NCBI GenBank assembly: GCA_031253755.1
Contig: JAIRVT010000092.1
Coordinates: 1 to 64,000 of the forward strand
Length of the DNA stretch: 64,000 nt
Source of the DNA: Enterobacteriaceae bacterium
Lineage (GTDB): Bacteria > Pseudomonadota > Gammaproteobacteria > Enterobacterales > Enterobacteriaceae
Direction: 5' to 3'
Position 1 is the stretch's first letter. Each line of letters opens with the position of its first letter. The notes below the pieces were generated by a model that saw only the letters and a program-made list of their open reading frames with translations, made no database searches and was not told where the DNA came from. The position numbers and the translations under genes were made by a program. Shown here piece by piece: positions 34,807-44,924 of the stretch.

Positions 34807-36774
34807 ATGGAATCCTCTACACAGGCTACGTTGACACACAAACTGACAATGGCGCAGGCGCTGGTCAGGTTTCTTAACCAGCAGTACATCAATATTGACG
34901 GGGAGGAATCTCCCTTTATCAGCGGTGTTTTTACGCTTTTTGGTCATGGCAATGTGTTGGGATTGGGGCAGGCGCTGGAACAAGAACCGGGGCATCTCAA
35001 AATCTATCAAGGATGCAATGAACAGGGCATGGCACATATTGCCACCGGCTTTGCCCGGCAGAAAAAACGCCGCCAGATCTTTGCCGTCACCTCTTCTGTC
35101 GGGCCGGGATCGGCCAACATGGTAACTGCCGCCGCCACTGCAACGGCAAACCGTATTCCGTTACTGTTATTACCGGGGGATACCTATGCCTGCCGCCAGC
35201 CCGATCCGGTTTTACAGCAGATTGAACAATACAGTGATGGCACGGTCAGCACGAACGATTGTTTCCGTCCGGTTTCACGTTATTGGGATCGCATTTCCAG
35301 ACCTGAACAACTGATGAGTGCGCTGATCAATGCCATGCGGGTATTAACCGATCCGGCAGATACCGGCGCGGTGACACTGTGTTTGCCGCAGGATGTACAG
35401 GGCGAAATCTGGCATTATCCTGATGAATTCTTCCGAAAACGCGTCCATCGCCTTGAGCGCCGTCCCGCTTCTCAGGTTCGGATTCAGGACGCAGTGGAAC
35501 TGATTGCACGCAAGAAAAAACCGTTATTGGTGTGTGGTGGTGGCGTGCGTTATTCCGAAGCACACGAAACTTTCCGTCAGTTTGCCGAAACGTTCAATAT
35601 CCCTTTTGTTGAAACACAGGCCGGCAAAAGCGCCATTGTTGCCGCTCATCCGCTGAATTGTGGCGGAATGGGTACGACGGGGTGTCTGGCCGCCAATTTA
35701 CTGGCAAAAGAGGCAGATTTAATCATCGGTGTTGGCACCCGTTTCACGGATTTCACCACTGCATCAAAAACCCTGTTCCAAAACCCGCAAGTTGAATTTC
35801 TGACCATTAATGTGGCGGAATTTGATGCCTGCAAGCTGGATGCCGTCGCGGTTATCGCTGATGCCAAAGAAGGGTTGACGGCTATTGCTCAGGCTCTGAC
35901 ACCGGTATTAACCAATAATCCGTGGCATTCCGGCTGGCAACAGGCAATTACACAGGCGAAAGCTGCATGGCAGCAGGAGCTGACTCGGCTGTTTTCCATC
36001 CAGTATCAGGCTGGCGATCAGGTTGAAATTGCCGGGCATCTGGATGACAAATTACCGGAATACAGTGAAACATTGCAGACCAAGCTGGCGCAGACCCGTG
36101 TGCTTGGCCTGATGGGTAATCATCTGGAGTCTGATGCGATTATTGTCGGCGCCGCAGGCTCTTTACCGGGAGATTTACAGCGCTTGTGGCAGCCGAAAGT
36201 GCCGGATACCTATCATCTCGAATATGGTTATTCCTGTATGGGCTATGAAATAGCCGCTGCCATCGGTGCCAAACTTGCCTGCCCGCATCAACCGGTTTAT
36301 GCCATGGTTGGCGATGGTTCCTATATGATGCTGCACAGTGAATTACAAACCGCGATTCAGGAAAACATCAAAATTACCGTCCTGTTATTTGATAATGCCG
36401 GGTTCGGCTGCATCAATAATTTGCAGATGAGTCAGGGCATGGGCAGCTTTGCCACCGAAAACCGTTATCGTAATCAGCAAAGTGGTCAGTTGGATGGTGC
36501 GTTAGTACCGGTGGATTTCGCCAAAAACGCCGAAAGTTATGGCTGCAAAAGCTACCGTGTGCATAACGAACAACAATTGATCGCGGCGCTACAGGATGCC
36601 AAAACGCAGCCATGTACAACGTTAATCGATATTAAAGTCCTGCCAAAAACCATGACGCATGATTATGAATCATGGTGGCGGGTCGGTACTGCGCAGGTTG
36701 CCGATAATCCTTCGATAACAGATGCGGCTGAGAATATCAGGCAGTATGTGGAGAAACACGCTCGCCAATATTGA
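34807..36774 (+). CDS. iolD: 3D-(3,5/4)-trihydroxycyclohexane-1,2-dione acylhydrolase
   Basis: ThDP-dependent hydrolytic ring opening to 5-deoxy-D-glucuronate. 655 residues in the acetolactate-synthase fold: N-terminal ThDP-pyrimidine domain ([21 protein letters not shown]), central domain ([24 protein letters not shown]) and C-terminal ThDP-binding motif [33 protein letters not shown] within the iolA end serves as ribosome-binding site. Longer and distinct from acetolactate synthase, as expected for IolD. Confidence 0.94.
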   Translation: MESSTQATLTHKLTMAQALVRFLNQQYINIDGEESPFISGVFTLFGHGNVLGLGQALEQEPGHLKIYQGCNEQGMAHIATGFARQKKRRQIFAVTSSVGPGSANMVTAAATATANRIPLLLLPGDTYACRQPDPVLQQIEQYSDGTVSTNDCFRPVSRYWDRISRPEQLMSALINAMRVLTDPADTGAVTLCLPQDVQGEIWHYPDEFFRKRVHRLERRPASQVRIQDAVELIARKKKPLLVCGGGVRYSEAHETFRQFAETFNIPFVETQAGKSAIVAAHPLNCGGMGTTGCLAANLLAKEADLIIGVGTRFTDFTTASKTLFQNPQVEFLTINVAEFDACKLDAVAVIADAKEGLTAIAQALTPVLTNNPWHSGWQQAITQAKAAWQQELTRLFSIQYQAGDQVEIAGHLDDKLPEYSETLQTKLAQTRVLGLMGNHLESDAIIVGAAGSLPGDLQRLWQPKVPDTYHLEYGYSCMGYEIAAAIGAKLACPHQPVYAMVGDGSYMMLHSELQTAIQENIKITVLLFDNAGFGCINNLQMSQGMGSFATENRYRNQQSGQLDGALVPVDFAKNAESYGCKSYRVHNEQQLIAALQDAKTQPCTTLIDIKVLPKTMTHDYESWWRVGTAQVADNPSITDAAENIRQYVEKHARQY

Positions 36775-36815
36775 TATTCTAAAAACAACTTCTTTGATAT
36801 CAGACAAAAATAGGT

Positions 36816-36843
36816 TGGATATGGAATTTTTATTTCATATCCA
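36816..36843 (+). terminator. Hairpin after iolD
   Basis: TGGATATGGAAT and ATTTCATATCCA form a 12-bp stem with one G-T pair. It lies 42 nt after the iolD stop, followed by a T-rich run. It may separate iolAD from the next iol genes or reduce read-through. The remaining ~290 nt before iolG are AT-rich and may hold a second promoter. Confidence 0.5.
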
Positions 36844-37137
36844 GCTATTCTTTTCCTCGTTATTTTTATTCTGTCATTTCAAATTATTTTAGATGAAATA
36901 ATTAAATTATCTTTATTGTATGATTTTAAAGATAATTATTTTCTATTTTTCGGAGTGCGCCTCTTTTTTCGTGATAGCTATAACACTAATTTCATCTTTT
37001 TCACCGCAAAATGCCAACTGCCTCTAAAAAATAAAATTTTCAAATAAATGCAAATTGAAATAAATGTTTTGCTTGGTATATTTTTATTCAAATCCAAAAA
37101 CAAATATTTTCCCGAAGATTTCAAAGAGGCAGCATTT

Positions 37138-38124
37138 ATGTATAACATTGCATTATTCGGCGCCGGCAGGATTGGACAGGTTCACGCAGTGAATATTGCC
37201 AGTCATAAAGAAACCCACCTTTACTCTGTCGTTGATCCTTATCAGGCAAATGCCGAAACGCTGGCACAACAATATCAGGCCAAAATACAAACTGCTGAAG
37301 AGGCGATGGCGGATCCGAATGTACAGGGTGTTCTGATTGCGTCAGCCACAGATACCCATGCTGATTTAATCGAACTGGCTGCCCGGCATAAGAAAATGAT
37401 TTTCTGTGAAAAGCCGGTGCATCTCTCTCTGGCGCGGGTGCAACAGTGTCTTGCGATAGTAAAAGAGTGTCAGGTTCCCTTGTTTGTTGGCTTCAATCGT
37501 CGTTATGACCCGCAGTTTCGCCAGCTGAAAAACCGGTTTCATGCCGGCGCGATTGGCAAAGCCGAATCGCTGCTGATCACCTCCCGCGATCCTTCCCCTC
37601 CTCCTGCTGAATACGTCCGGGTTTCCGGCGGTATGTTCCGGGATATGACGATTCATGATTTTGACATGGCGCGTTTTATTATCGGTGAAGAACCCTGCGC
37701 TATTTATGCCCAAGGGAGTAATTTGGTGGACCCTGCCATTGGTCTGGCCGGCGATATTGATACCGCGTTTATTGTCATGAAATTTCCTTCCGGCGCGATG
37801 GCAACCATCACGAACAGCCGCCGTTCAGGCTATGGCTATGACCAGCGCCTTGAACTGCACGGTGAAAAAGGCTTATTAACAGCCGGAAATATCAAAGAAA
37901 ACAGTGTGGAATTCTGGGGCGAAAATGGATGCCTTGCGGCGAAACCCGAACATTTCTTCCTGCAACGTTATCGCGAAGCGTATATCGCAGAATGGAGTCA
38001 TTTTGTCGATGTGATGGCAGGCCGGGCGACGCCTGAAACCAACGGATTCGATGGTGAACAGGCATTGTATCTTGCGGATAAAGCGCTTGAGTCTTTACGG
38101 TCAGGTCAAGAAATCAAATTGTAA
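37138..38124 (+). CDS. iolG: Inositol 2-dehydrogenase
   Basis: NAD-dependent oxidation of myo-inositol to 2-keto-myo-inositol (scyllo-inosose), the first catabolic step. 328 residues from ATG 37138 (AGAGG 8 nt upstream); the longer frame adds an improbable AT-rich leader. Gfo/Idh/MocA fold: N-terminal LFGAGRIGQVHAVNI, cofactor/catalytic FCEKPVHLSL with the conserved Lys, and GGMFRDMTIHDFDMARF with the catalytic Asp-His pair. Followed closely by the symporter gene. Confidence 0.92.
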   Translation: MYNIALFGAGRIGQVHAVNIASHKETHLYSVVDPYQANAETLAQQYQAKIQTAEEAMADPNVQGVLIASATDTHADLIELAARHKKMIFCEKPVHLSLARVQQCLAIVKECQVPLFVGFNRRYDPQFRQLKNRFHAGAIGKAESLLITSRDPSPPPAEYVRVSGGMFRDMTIHDFDMARFIIGEEPCAIYAQGSNLVDPAIGLAGDIDTAFIVMKFPSGAMATITNSRRSGYGYDQRLELHGEKGLLTAGNIKENSVEFWGENGCLAAKPEHFFLQRYREAYIAEWSHFVDVMAGRATPETNGFDGEQALYLADKALESLRSGQEIKL

Positions 38125-38148
38125 ACAGCAATTCGGGGAGAAGGTCAT

Positions 38149-39852
38149 ATGTCGGCATTACTTTCTTTTATTGGTTTTACCCTGTTAGTCGCCGGGATTG
38201 CTTATTACAAAACAAGGAATAAACATTTAATTGATTCTACCGAAGGGTATTTTCTTGGCGGGCGTTCCCTGACAGGCGTTTATATCGGCAGCTCCATGTT
38301 ATTAATGAACCTGTCTACCGAACATCTGGTGGGTTTAAACGGGCTGGCATTCAGAACCGGATTTATTGTGATGGCATGGGAAGTGATGGCGGCCTTAACC
38401 ATTGTCTTATTCGCGATTTATTTTCTGCCGAAATATTTAAAACTGGGCATTTCAACAATTCCTGAATATCTGGAACGCCGGTTTGATAAAAATACTTTGC
38501 TGATTACTTCCATTTTATTTCTGGCAATGTATGTGATTTCGCTGCTACCTATCGTGTTATATACCGGCGCAATTGCACTGGAAAGCCTGTTTCAGGTTTC
38601 TCAGGTCTTTCAGGTCGATAAAAACACTGCATTATGGATTATGGTGTGGGGTGTTGGCGGGCTGGGGGCGATTTACGCGATTTTTGGCGGCATTAAAGCC
38701 ATTGCGGTTGCGGATACCATCAATGGTATCGGGTTAGTTGTCGGCGGCGGTGTTGTCACCTTTTTTGCCTTAATGTACGCGGGAGATGGCAATGCTTGGA
38801 AAGGGCTGAGTGATATTTATCAGGCTCATCCGGAAAAATTCAACTCTATCGGCAGTGAAGACTCACTCGTCCCATTCTCGACCCTGTTTACCGGCTTGAT
38901 CGTCTCCAATATGTTTTTCTGGTGCACCAATCAATCCATCGTACAAAAAGCACTGGGAGCGAAAAATCTGGCGGAAGGGCAAAAAGGCGTTATGTTGTGC
39001 GCGGTGTTAAAGCTGCTGATCCCTTCCATCATTATTTTGCCCGGCATTATCGCCTTTCATATCTTCAATGGACAAATGGATAACCCGGATAACGCCTATC
39101 CTGCGTTAGTTCAATTAGTCCTGCCTAAAATACTGGTTGGCTTTTTTGCTGCGGTGGTTGTGGGAGCGGTATTCTCAACATTCAGTGGCGGGCTGAACTC
39201 TTCCGTGACGTTATTTATCGTGAATATTTACAGGCAGCGAGTTAACCCGAATGCCAGTGAAGCACGAACCGTCGCCGTGGGGAAATATCTGGGTATCGCG
39301 CTGGCATTGCTCACCATGATGATAGCCCCTCTTGTGGCGAATGCGCCGGATGGCTTGTTTTACCTGATCCAACAATTACAGGGTATCTTCAACGCACCGA
39401 TCCTCAGCGTCGTGCTGGTGGGATTAATGACAAAACGCGTTCCGCCGATTGCTGCCAAACTGGGGCTATTATTTGGCATGTCCGCCTACATCGTCTGTAA
39501 CTTTATCCTGAGCATCAATATCCACTTTTTCCATCTGGTCGGCATCTTATTTGTCCTGAACGTGATTTTCATGCTGGTCATTGGTTATTTCTTCCCGGCT
39601 GAAAGTTATCAGGAAGTCTATACAAAACAGGTCGATATCACGCCGTGGACAATCGTAAAACCGATGGGATGCCTAATTACACTGTCGGCTATCTCCATGT
39701 ATGTGTTTCTGGCACAGAACGTACCGCTCTATGCCATGACGCTCTATTACGTATTTGCTGCTGTGGTTTTGGGCTATGTCTTTTATCAAATCGGCAGGGT
39801 GTTGTTCAGCAAAAAACCGTTTAAAAACGCGGCTTATCGGGAAAGAACGTAA
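38149..39852 (+). CDS. Sodium:solute symporter, probable inositol transporter
   Basis: SSS-family permease of 567 residues with about 14 membrane segments. Family features: YFLGGRSLTGVYIGSSMLLMNLSTEHLVGLNG near the N-terminus, the FGGIKAIAVADTINGI stretch, and TFSGGLNSSVTLFIVNIY. GGAGAAGG precedes the ATG. Its place between iolG and a second dehydrogenase gene suggests Na+-coupled inositol uptake; many enterobacteria use MFS carriers (IolT) instead. Substrate is inferred from context only. Confidence 0.85.
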   Translation: MSALLSFIGFTLLVAGIAYYKTRNKHLIDSTEGYFLGGRSLTGVYIGSSMLLMNLSTEHLVGLNGLAFRTGFIVMAWEVMAALTIVLFAIYFLPKYLKLGISTIPEYLERRFDKNTLLITSILFLAMYVISLLPIVLYTGAIALESLFQVSQVFQVDKNTALWIMVWGVGGLGAIYAIFGGIKAIAVADTINGIGLVVGGGVVTFFALMYAGDGNAWKGLSDIYQAHPEKFNSIGSEDSLVPFSTLFTGLIVSNMFFWCTNQSIVQKALGAKNLAEGQKGVMLCAVLKLLIPSIIILPGIIAFHIFNGQMDNPDNAYPALVQLVLPKILVGFFAAVVVGAVFSTFSGGLNSSVTLFIVNIYRQRVNPNASEARTVAVGKYLGIALALLTMMIAPLVANAPDGLFYLIQQLQGIFNAPILSVVLVGLMTKRVPPIAAKLGLLFGMSAYIVCNFILSINIHFFHLVGILFVLNVIFMLVIGYFFPAESYQEVYTKQVDITPWTIVKPMGCLITLSAISMYVFLAQNVPLYAMTLYYVFAAVVLGYVFYQIGRVLFSKKPFKNAAYRERT

Positions 39853-39907
39853 AAGAATTGCACGTAAAAAATCCAAAAAACAACGGGTATCACTGGAGAA
39901 TAATAAT

Positions 39908-41041
39908 ATGAAAGAGATTCGGATTGGGATGATTGGCGCAGGATATATCGGACGCGCCCATGCTATCGCTTATGCACAGGCACCGACAGTATTTCCGCTA
40001 AAAGGCAAATTGGTACGGGAAATGATCGCGGATATCACACCAGAACAGGCTCAATCTCACGCCAACGAGCTGGGTTTTCGTCGTGCAACAGGAAATTGGC
40101 GGGAACTGATCGCAGATCCCAATATTGATGTGGTGGATATCTGTACGCCTAATTTCCTGCATAAAGAAATGGCACTGGAAGCAATTAAACACGGCAAACA
40201 TATCTATTGTGAAAAACCGCTGGCCTTAAATTCCCATGACGCTAAACAAATGGTGTCAGCCGCTGCTAACGCCGGCGTGAAGACGCTGGTGGGGTTTAAC
40301 TATATGAAAAACCCGACGGCACAGTTAGCAAAAGAAATTATTGCGAATGGCGAAATCGGTGACGTGGTGCATTTCTACGGTACGCACAATGAAGATTATA
40401 TGGCAGATCCCCTGAGTCCGATCCATTGGCACTGTTTTAAAGAAAAGGCGGGTTTAGGCGCACTCGGTGATCTGGCGGCTCACATCATCAATATGGCGCA
40501 ATATTTGGTGGGGGATATCACCACGGTTTGCGGCGATATGGAAACCGTAGTGAAAGCGCGCCCGGAAACGTCCGGCTCCTCGGTTCTGATTCCGGTCGAA
40601 AACGAAGATCAGGCCCATGCTATGGTGCGTTTTGCCACCGGTGCAATGGGCGTGATTGAAACCTCCCGCATTGCCTGCGGTCGCAAAATGGGGCTGAGTT
40701 ATGTCGTTACCGGCACGAAAGGCACGTTGAGTTTCACGCAGGAGCGAATGGCAGAGCTGCAACTGTACCGACACGATGAACCGGCAAACCGGCAGGGTTT
40801 CAAGACGATTCTGGCCGGGCCGGAACACCCGGATTATGCGCCGTTCTGTAATGGTGCCGGGCACGGAATTGGTTTTAATGATCAGAAAACCGTTGAAGTC
40901 AGGGATTTGATTGACGGTATCGCGTTGGATCAACACATGTGGCCTGATTTTACCGAAGGCTGGAAAGTCTCCCGCATTCTGGATGCCATTGCACACTCTC
41001 ATGAACAACAGCGCTGGGTTAACGTTTCTGAAATTAACTAA
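39908..41041 (+). CDS. Gfo/Idh/MocA dehydrogenase, second inositol dehydrogenase
   Basis: 377 residues from ATG 39908 (GGAG about 6 nt upstream); the frame open from 39755 lies in the symporter gene. Rossmann motif MIGAGYIGRAHAIAYA, CEKPLALNSHDAKQ with conserved Lys, and the catalytic segment GLGALGDLAAHIINMAQYLVGD. Larger than IolG and probably acts on another inositol isomer (such as scyllo- or D-chiro-inositol) or on a keto-inositol; the exact substrate cannot be read from sequence. Part of the iol operon. Confidence 0.85.
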   Translation: MKEIRIGMIGAGYIGRAHAIAYAQAPTVFPLKGKLVREMIADITPEQAQSHANELGFRRATGNWRELIADPNIDVVDICTPNFLHKEMALEAIKHGKHIYCEKPLALNSHDAKQMVSAAANAGVKTLVGFNYMKNPTAQLAKEIIANGEIGDVVHFYGTHNEDYMADPLSPIHWHCFKEKAGLGALGDLAAHIINMAQYLVGDITTVCGDMETVVKARPETSGSSVLIPVENEDQAHAMVRFATGAMGVIETSRIACGRKMGLSYVVTGTKGTLSFTQERMAELQLYRHDEPANRQGFKTILAGPEHPDYAPFCNGAGHGIGFNDQKTVEVRDLIDGIALDQHMWPDFTEGWKVSRILDAIAHSHEQQRWVNVSEIN

Positions 41042-41079
41042 ATCTTTCAGTAAGGTCGGATGAATTTTAAGGTGGAGCT

Positions 41080-42984
41080 ATGGAGCAACATAAAAAATTT
41101 GATGTGATCTGCATGGGCCGAATTGCGGTTGATCTGTACGGGCAGCAAATCGGCGCCCGTCTGGAAGATATGACCAGTTTCGCAAAATACCTCGGCGGCT
41201 CTTCGGGCAATGTCGCCTATGGTACAGCGCGTCAGGGACTAAAATCATCCATGCTGGCCCGCGTGGGTGATGAACATATGGGCCGTTTTTTGCGTGAAGA
41301 GCTGGAACGCGCAGGATGCGACACCAGCCATTTAATTGTGGATAAAGAACGGCTCACGGCGCTGGTACTGCTCGGCATCAAAGATAAAGAAACCTTCCCG
41401 TTGATTTTTTATCGTGACAACTGCGCAGATATGGCGATCACGCGTGATGATTTCAGTGAAGAATATATTGCCTCAGCCCGTTGCCTGGCGGTAACCGGCA
41501 CGCATCTTTCCCATCCGCAAACCCGCGATGCGGTACTGACAGCATTAAAATACGCCCGGCGTAATGGTGTGAAAACGGCGCTGGATATCGATTATCGTCC
41601 CGTACTGTGGGGGCTGACATCGCTGGGTGACGGGGAAACACGCTACATCGCGTCTGAACAGGTCACCGCACAATTACAGGAAGTGCTTGCTCAGTTTGAC
41701 CTGATTGTCGGCACAGAAGAAGAGTTTCATATCGCGGGAGGCTCCAAAAATACCGTTGAGGCGTTGCGTCGTGTGCGGGCACTGAGCACAGCAACGCTGG
41801 TGTGTAAACGAGGTGAATCCGGCTGTTCCGTCTTTACCGGCAATATTCCCGCAACGCTCGATGAAGGGATCACAGTGCAAGGCGTCAGGGTCGAGGTACT
41901 GAACGTTTTGGGCGCGGGTGATGCGTTTATGTCCGGCTTGTTGCGCGGCTATATTCATAACGAAAGCTGGCAACAGAGTTGTGCCTATGCCAATGCCTGT
42001 GGCGCGTTGGTGGTTTCCCGTCATGGCTGTGCGCCAGCCATGCCTGATAAAACCGAGCTGGACAATTATCTTGCGCGGGCAGCGGAAGTGACTCGCCCTG
42101 ATTTAGACACTCATCTGAATCATCTTCATCGTATCGCCAGCCGCCGTAAACAGTGGCAAGAGCTGTGTATCATGGCGTTTGACCACCGTAGCCAGTTTGT
42201 CGATATGGCGCGTAAAGTGAATGCCCGCCCTGAACGCATTCCGCCGTTAAAAAAACTGCTGTTCCGTGCCAGTCAGGAAGTGAACGCGGAAGCCCGGCTG
42301 GACGGCCATGCTGGCATCTTATGTGACAACCTATTCGGGCAAGACGTGCTGAATGCAGCAACCGGCAAGGGGCTGTGGATTGGCCGCCCGGTAGAATTAC
42401 CCGGCTCACGTCCGCTTTGTCTGGAACAGGGTGATATCGGTTCCCAGCTTGTCAGCTGGCCGCTGGAACATATCGTGAAATGTCTGGTGTTCTTCCATCC
42501 TGAAGACAATCATGCGTTGCGTCTGGATCAGGAACGGACGATTCAGGAAGTTTATGCCGCCTGCTGTCAGTCGGGTCATGAATTGTTACTGGAAGTCATC
42601 TTACCTTCCGAAGTAACGCCTTCCGACGAACTGTACCTGCGCGCTCTCCAACGTTTCTACAATCTGGGTATCAAGCCGGATTGGTGGAAATTGCCGCCTC
42701 TGCAATCCACAACTTGGGATCAGATTGAAGAGTTGATTACACAGCGGGATCCCGATTGTCGCGGCGTTGTGATTCTGGGGCTGGATGCGCCCGAAGAGAG
42801 CCTGAAAGCCGGTTTTAACGCAGCGGCAGGGAAATCCATTGTGAAAGGTTTTGCAGTGGGACGCACGGTGTTCGGCAAACCGTCACAAAAATGGCTGGCG
42901 GGTGAAATTGACGATCAGACACTGATTCAGCAAATAAAAACCAATTACCACAGCCTGATCCGCTACTGGCGTCAGCGTGCGTGA
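41080..42984 (+). CDS. iolC: 5-dehydro-2-deoxygluconokinase fused to a DUF2090 domain
   Basis: 634 residues. Residues ~1-330 are a PfkB/ribokinase-type kinase (FAKYLGGSSGNVAYGTARQG, DIDYRPVLWG, and catalytic NVLGAGDAFMSGLLRGY) that phosphorylates 5-dehydro-2-deoxygluconate. Residues ~345-634 are DUF2090, an aldolase-like TIM barrel (MAFDHRSQFVDMARK, ILCDNLFGQDVLNAATG, AVGRTVFGKPSQKWLAG). The domain fills the place of IolJ, the aldolase that would give DHAP and malonic semialdehyde, and no separate iolJ is seen in this locus. The fusion is common in proteobacterial iol loci. GGTGGAG precedes the ATG. Confidence 0.93.
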   Translation: MEQHKKFDVICMGRIAVDLYGQQIGARLEDMTSFAKYLGGSSGNVAYGTARQGLKSSMLARVGDEHMGRFLREELERAGCDTSHLIVDKERLTALVLLGIKDKETFPLIFYRDNCADMAITRDDFSEEYIASARCLAVTGTHLSHPQTRDAVLTALKYARRNGVKTALDIDYRPVLWGLTSLGDGETRYIASEQVTAQLQEVLAQFDLIVGTEEEFHIAGGSKNTVEALRRVRALSTATLVCKRGESGCSVFTGNIPATLDEGITVQGVRVEVLNVLGAGDAFMSGLLRGYIHNESWQQSCAYANACGALVVSRHGCAPAMPDKTELDNYLARAAEVTRPDLDTHLNHLHRIASRRKQWQELCIMAFDHRSQFVDMARKVNARPERIPPLKKLLFRASQEVNAEARLDGHAGILCDNLFGQDVLNAATGKGLWIGRPVELPGSRPLCLEQGDIGSQLVSWPLEHIVKCLVFFHPEDNHALRLDQERTIQEVYAACCQSGHELLLEVILPSEVTPSDELYLRALQRFYNLGIKPDWWKLPPLQSTTWDQIEELITQRDPDCRGVVILGLDAPEESLKAGFNAAAGKSIVKGFAVGRTVFGKPSQKWLAGEIDDQTLIQQIKTNYHSLIRYWRQRA

Positions 42985-43036
42985 AAGTGAAAAAACATCA
43001 AAATATAACTGAATTCACATCTTAAGGAAAACTATC

Positions 43037-43927
43037 ATGACTGTTCAACTTGGCATCAATCCCCTGACATGGACCAATGATGATTTACCCTCTCTGGGCG
43101 CAGATACTCCACTGGAAACCTGTTTAACCGAAGGGCGTCAGGCAGGGTTCAGCGGTTTTGAGCTGGGTAACAAATTTCCCCGCCAATCGCAGGTATTGGG
43201 GCCCATTCTGGCTTCTCACGATTTGAAACTGGTGTCCGGCTGGTATTCGGGTCGATTATTGACCCGCAGTGTCGAAGAAGAAATTGTGGCCGTTCAGTCA
43301 CATTTAACCTTGTTGCGAGAGCTGGGCGCCAATGTGATGGTTTTTGCCGAAGTGACAGACTGCATACATGGCGAACAACAGACTCCCGTGCATTTGCGGC
43401 CGCTTTTCCCGGCTGACCGTTGGCAGGAATATGGTGAAAAATTAACAGAATTTGCCCGCTATACTCAGTCTCAAGGTGTCCAGATTGCCTATCACCACCA
43501 TATGGGCACCGTGATTGAAAGTGCAGAAGACATTGACAATCTGATGAAATACACCGGCGAAGAAGTCGGATTGCTGCTGGATACCGGGCATTTAACCTTT
43601 GCCGGAGATAATCCACTGGCCGTCGCAGAACGTTGGGGGAAACGCATCAATCATGTCCATTGTAAAGACATCCGCCCGGATGTCCTGAAAGATGTTAAAA
43701 ACCGCAAAATAAGTTTCCTTGATGCGGTATTAAACGGTGTCTTTACTGTACCGGGAGATGGTTGTGTGGACTATCCGGCGATTTTCAACGTATTGAAAGC
43801 CAATGATTATGATGGCTGGCTGGTGGTGGAGGCCGAGCAGGATCCGGCGGTGGCTCATCCGTTGACTTACGCCAAGTTGGGATATAACAACTTACATCGA
43901 TTTGCCAGCGAAGCCGGATTGATTTGA
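43037..43927 (+). CDS. iolE: 2-keto-myo-inositol dehydratase
   Basis: Dehydrates scyllo-inosose to 3D-trihydroxycyclohexane-1,2-dione. 296 residues with the xylose-isomerase-like TIM barrel: QLGINPLTWTNDDLPSLG at the N-terminus, metal-binding YHHHMGTVIESAEDIDNL, LLLDTGHLTFAGDNPL and HVHCKDIRP. AAGGAAAA precedes the ATG. Lies between iolC and iolB in the usual order of action. Confidence 0.95.
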   Translation: MTVQLGINPLTWTNDDLPSLGADTPLETCLTEGRQAGFSGFELGNKFPRQSQVLGPILASHDLKLVSGWYSGRLLTRSVEEEIVAVQSHLTLLRELGANVMVFAEVTDCIHGEQQTPVHLRPLFPADRWQEYGEKLTEFARYTQSQGVQIAYHHHMGTVIESAEDIDNLMKYTGEEVGLLLDTGHLTFAGDNPLAVAERWGKRINHVHCKDIRPDVLKDVKNRKISFLDAVLNGVFTVPGDGCVDYPAIFNVLKANDYDGWLVVEAEQDPAVAHPLTYAKLGYNNLHRFASEAGLI

Positions 43928-43965
43928 ACAATGGCGAATATTAAAAAAACCTTGAGGTAGGCGAC

Positions 43966-44796
43966 ATGTCTAGGCTGTTATCAAAATATCATCAACCTGA
44001 CCAGAACAGGCGGACGCAACATATCACGCCGGAAACAGCAGGCTGGGGATATGTTCATTTTGCCGTTTATGAGCTGAATGCGGGGGAATCGGTAACATTG
44101 GCGGCATCGGAAAAGGAAACTTGTCTGGTGCTGGTGGCGGGGAAAGCAACGGTCGTTGCAGCAGAGCAAAGATTCGAGCAAATTGGTGATCGTATGAGTC
44201 CGTTCGAACGGAAAAAACCTTACGCCGTTTATGTTGCTCCCCATGAAGCCATCAACGTTACCGCGCAGACTCACCTTGAACTGGCGGTTTGTCAGGCAAA
44301 AAGCGCAGGCAATACCCCGACCCGGCTCATTTCACCGCAAGACATTGGCGCGGAGCAGAGAGGGCACGGCAATAACCGCCGCTATGTGCATAACATCCTG
44401 CCAGATGATAAGCCTGCTGGTAGTTTATTGGTTGTGGAGGTTTACACCGATGAAGGCTGCACCAGCTCTTATCCCAGCCATAAACACGACACCGATAACG
44501 AACCGCAGGAAACGTATCTGGAAGAAACCTATTACCATCGGCTGAATCCGGCGCAGGGTTTCTGTTTACAGCGGGTTTATACCGATGATCGTTTATTGGA
44601 TGAAACGATGGCGGTGTATGACAAAGATGTTGTGATGGTACCAAAAGGCTATCATCCGGTGGCGACGATTGCCGGATATGACAATTATTACCTGAATGTC
44701 ATGGCTGGCCCGACCCGCAAATGGCGGTTTACTTGGGAAAGCGACCATCAATGGGTGAATAGCGAAACTTACGCCGAAAAGCATAAAAACCGTTAG
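43966..44796 (+). CDS. iolB: 5-deoxy-glucuronate isomerase
   Basis: Isomerises 5-deoxy-D-glucuronate to 5-dehydro-2-deoxygluconate. 276 residues with two cupin halves. Metal-binding residues are in SSYPSHKHDTDNEPQETYLEE (His, His and Glu), and KGYHPVATIAGYDNYYLNVMAGP is the family's C-terminal motif. TTGAGGTAGG precedes the ATG. Last gene of the iol operon, followed by two hairpins. Confidence 0.95.
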   Translation: MSRLLSKYHQPDQNRRTQHITPETAGWGYVHFAVYELNAGESVTLAASEKETCLVLVAGKATVVAAEQRFEQIGDRMSPFERKKPYAVYVAPHEAINVTAQTHLELAVCQAKSAGNTPTRLISPQDIGAEQRGHGNNRRYVHNILPDDKPAGSLLVVEVYTDEGCTSSYPSHKHDTDNEPQETYLEETYYHRLNPAQGFCLQRVYTDDRLLDETMAVYDKDVVMVPKGYHPVATIAGYDNYYLNVMAGPTRKWRFTWESDHQWVNSETYAEKHKNR

Positions 44797-44812
44797 CAAT
44801 TTCGCCGTAACC

Positions 44813-44833
44813 CCCCGCTCGATGAGAGCGGGG
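44813..44833 (+). terminator. Terminator after iolB
   Basis: Perfect 8-bp GC-rich stem CCCCGCTC-GATGA-GAGCGGGG, 14 nt beyond the iolB stop. The following T run is short. Confidence 0.7.
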
Positions 44834-44852
44834 ATTAAGCTTTCGTGCTTAA

Positions 44853-44881
44853 ATTATTGCTCCCGCCGTGGGAGCAATAAT
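44853..44881. terminator. Bidirectional hairpin between iolB and the NCS1 permease
   Basis: Perfect 12-bp stem ATTATTGCTCCC-GCCGT-GGGAGCAATAAT, between convergent genes. It can serve the permease gene from the minus strand as well. Confidence 0.8.
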
Positions 44882-44924
44882 GCGTGAATGACCATCAGTA
44901 ATGAAAAATGATGGCGAACAGTGA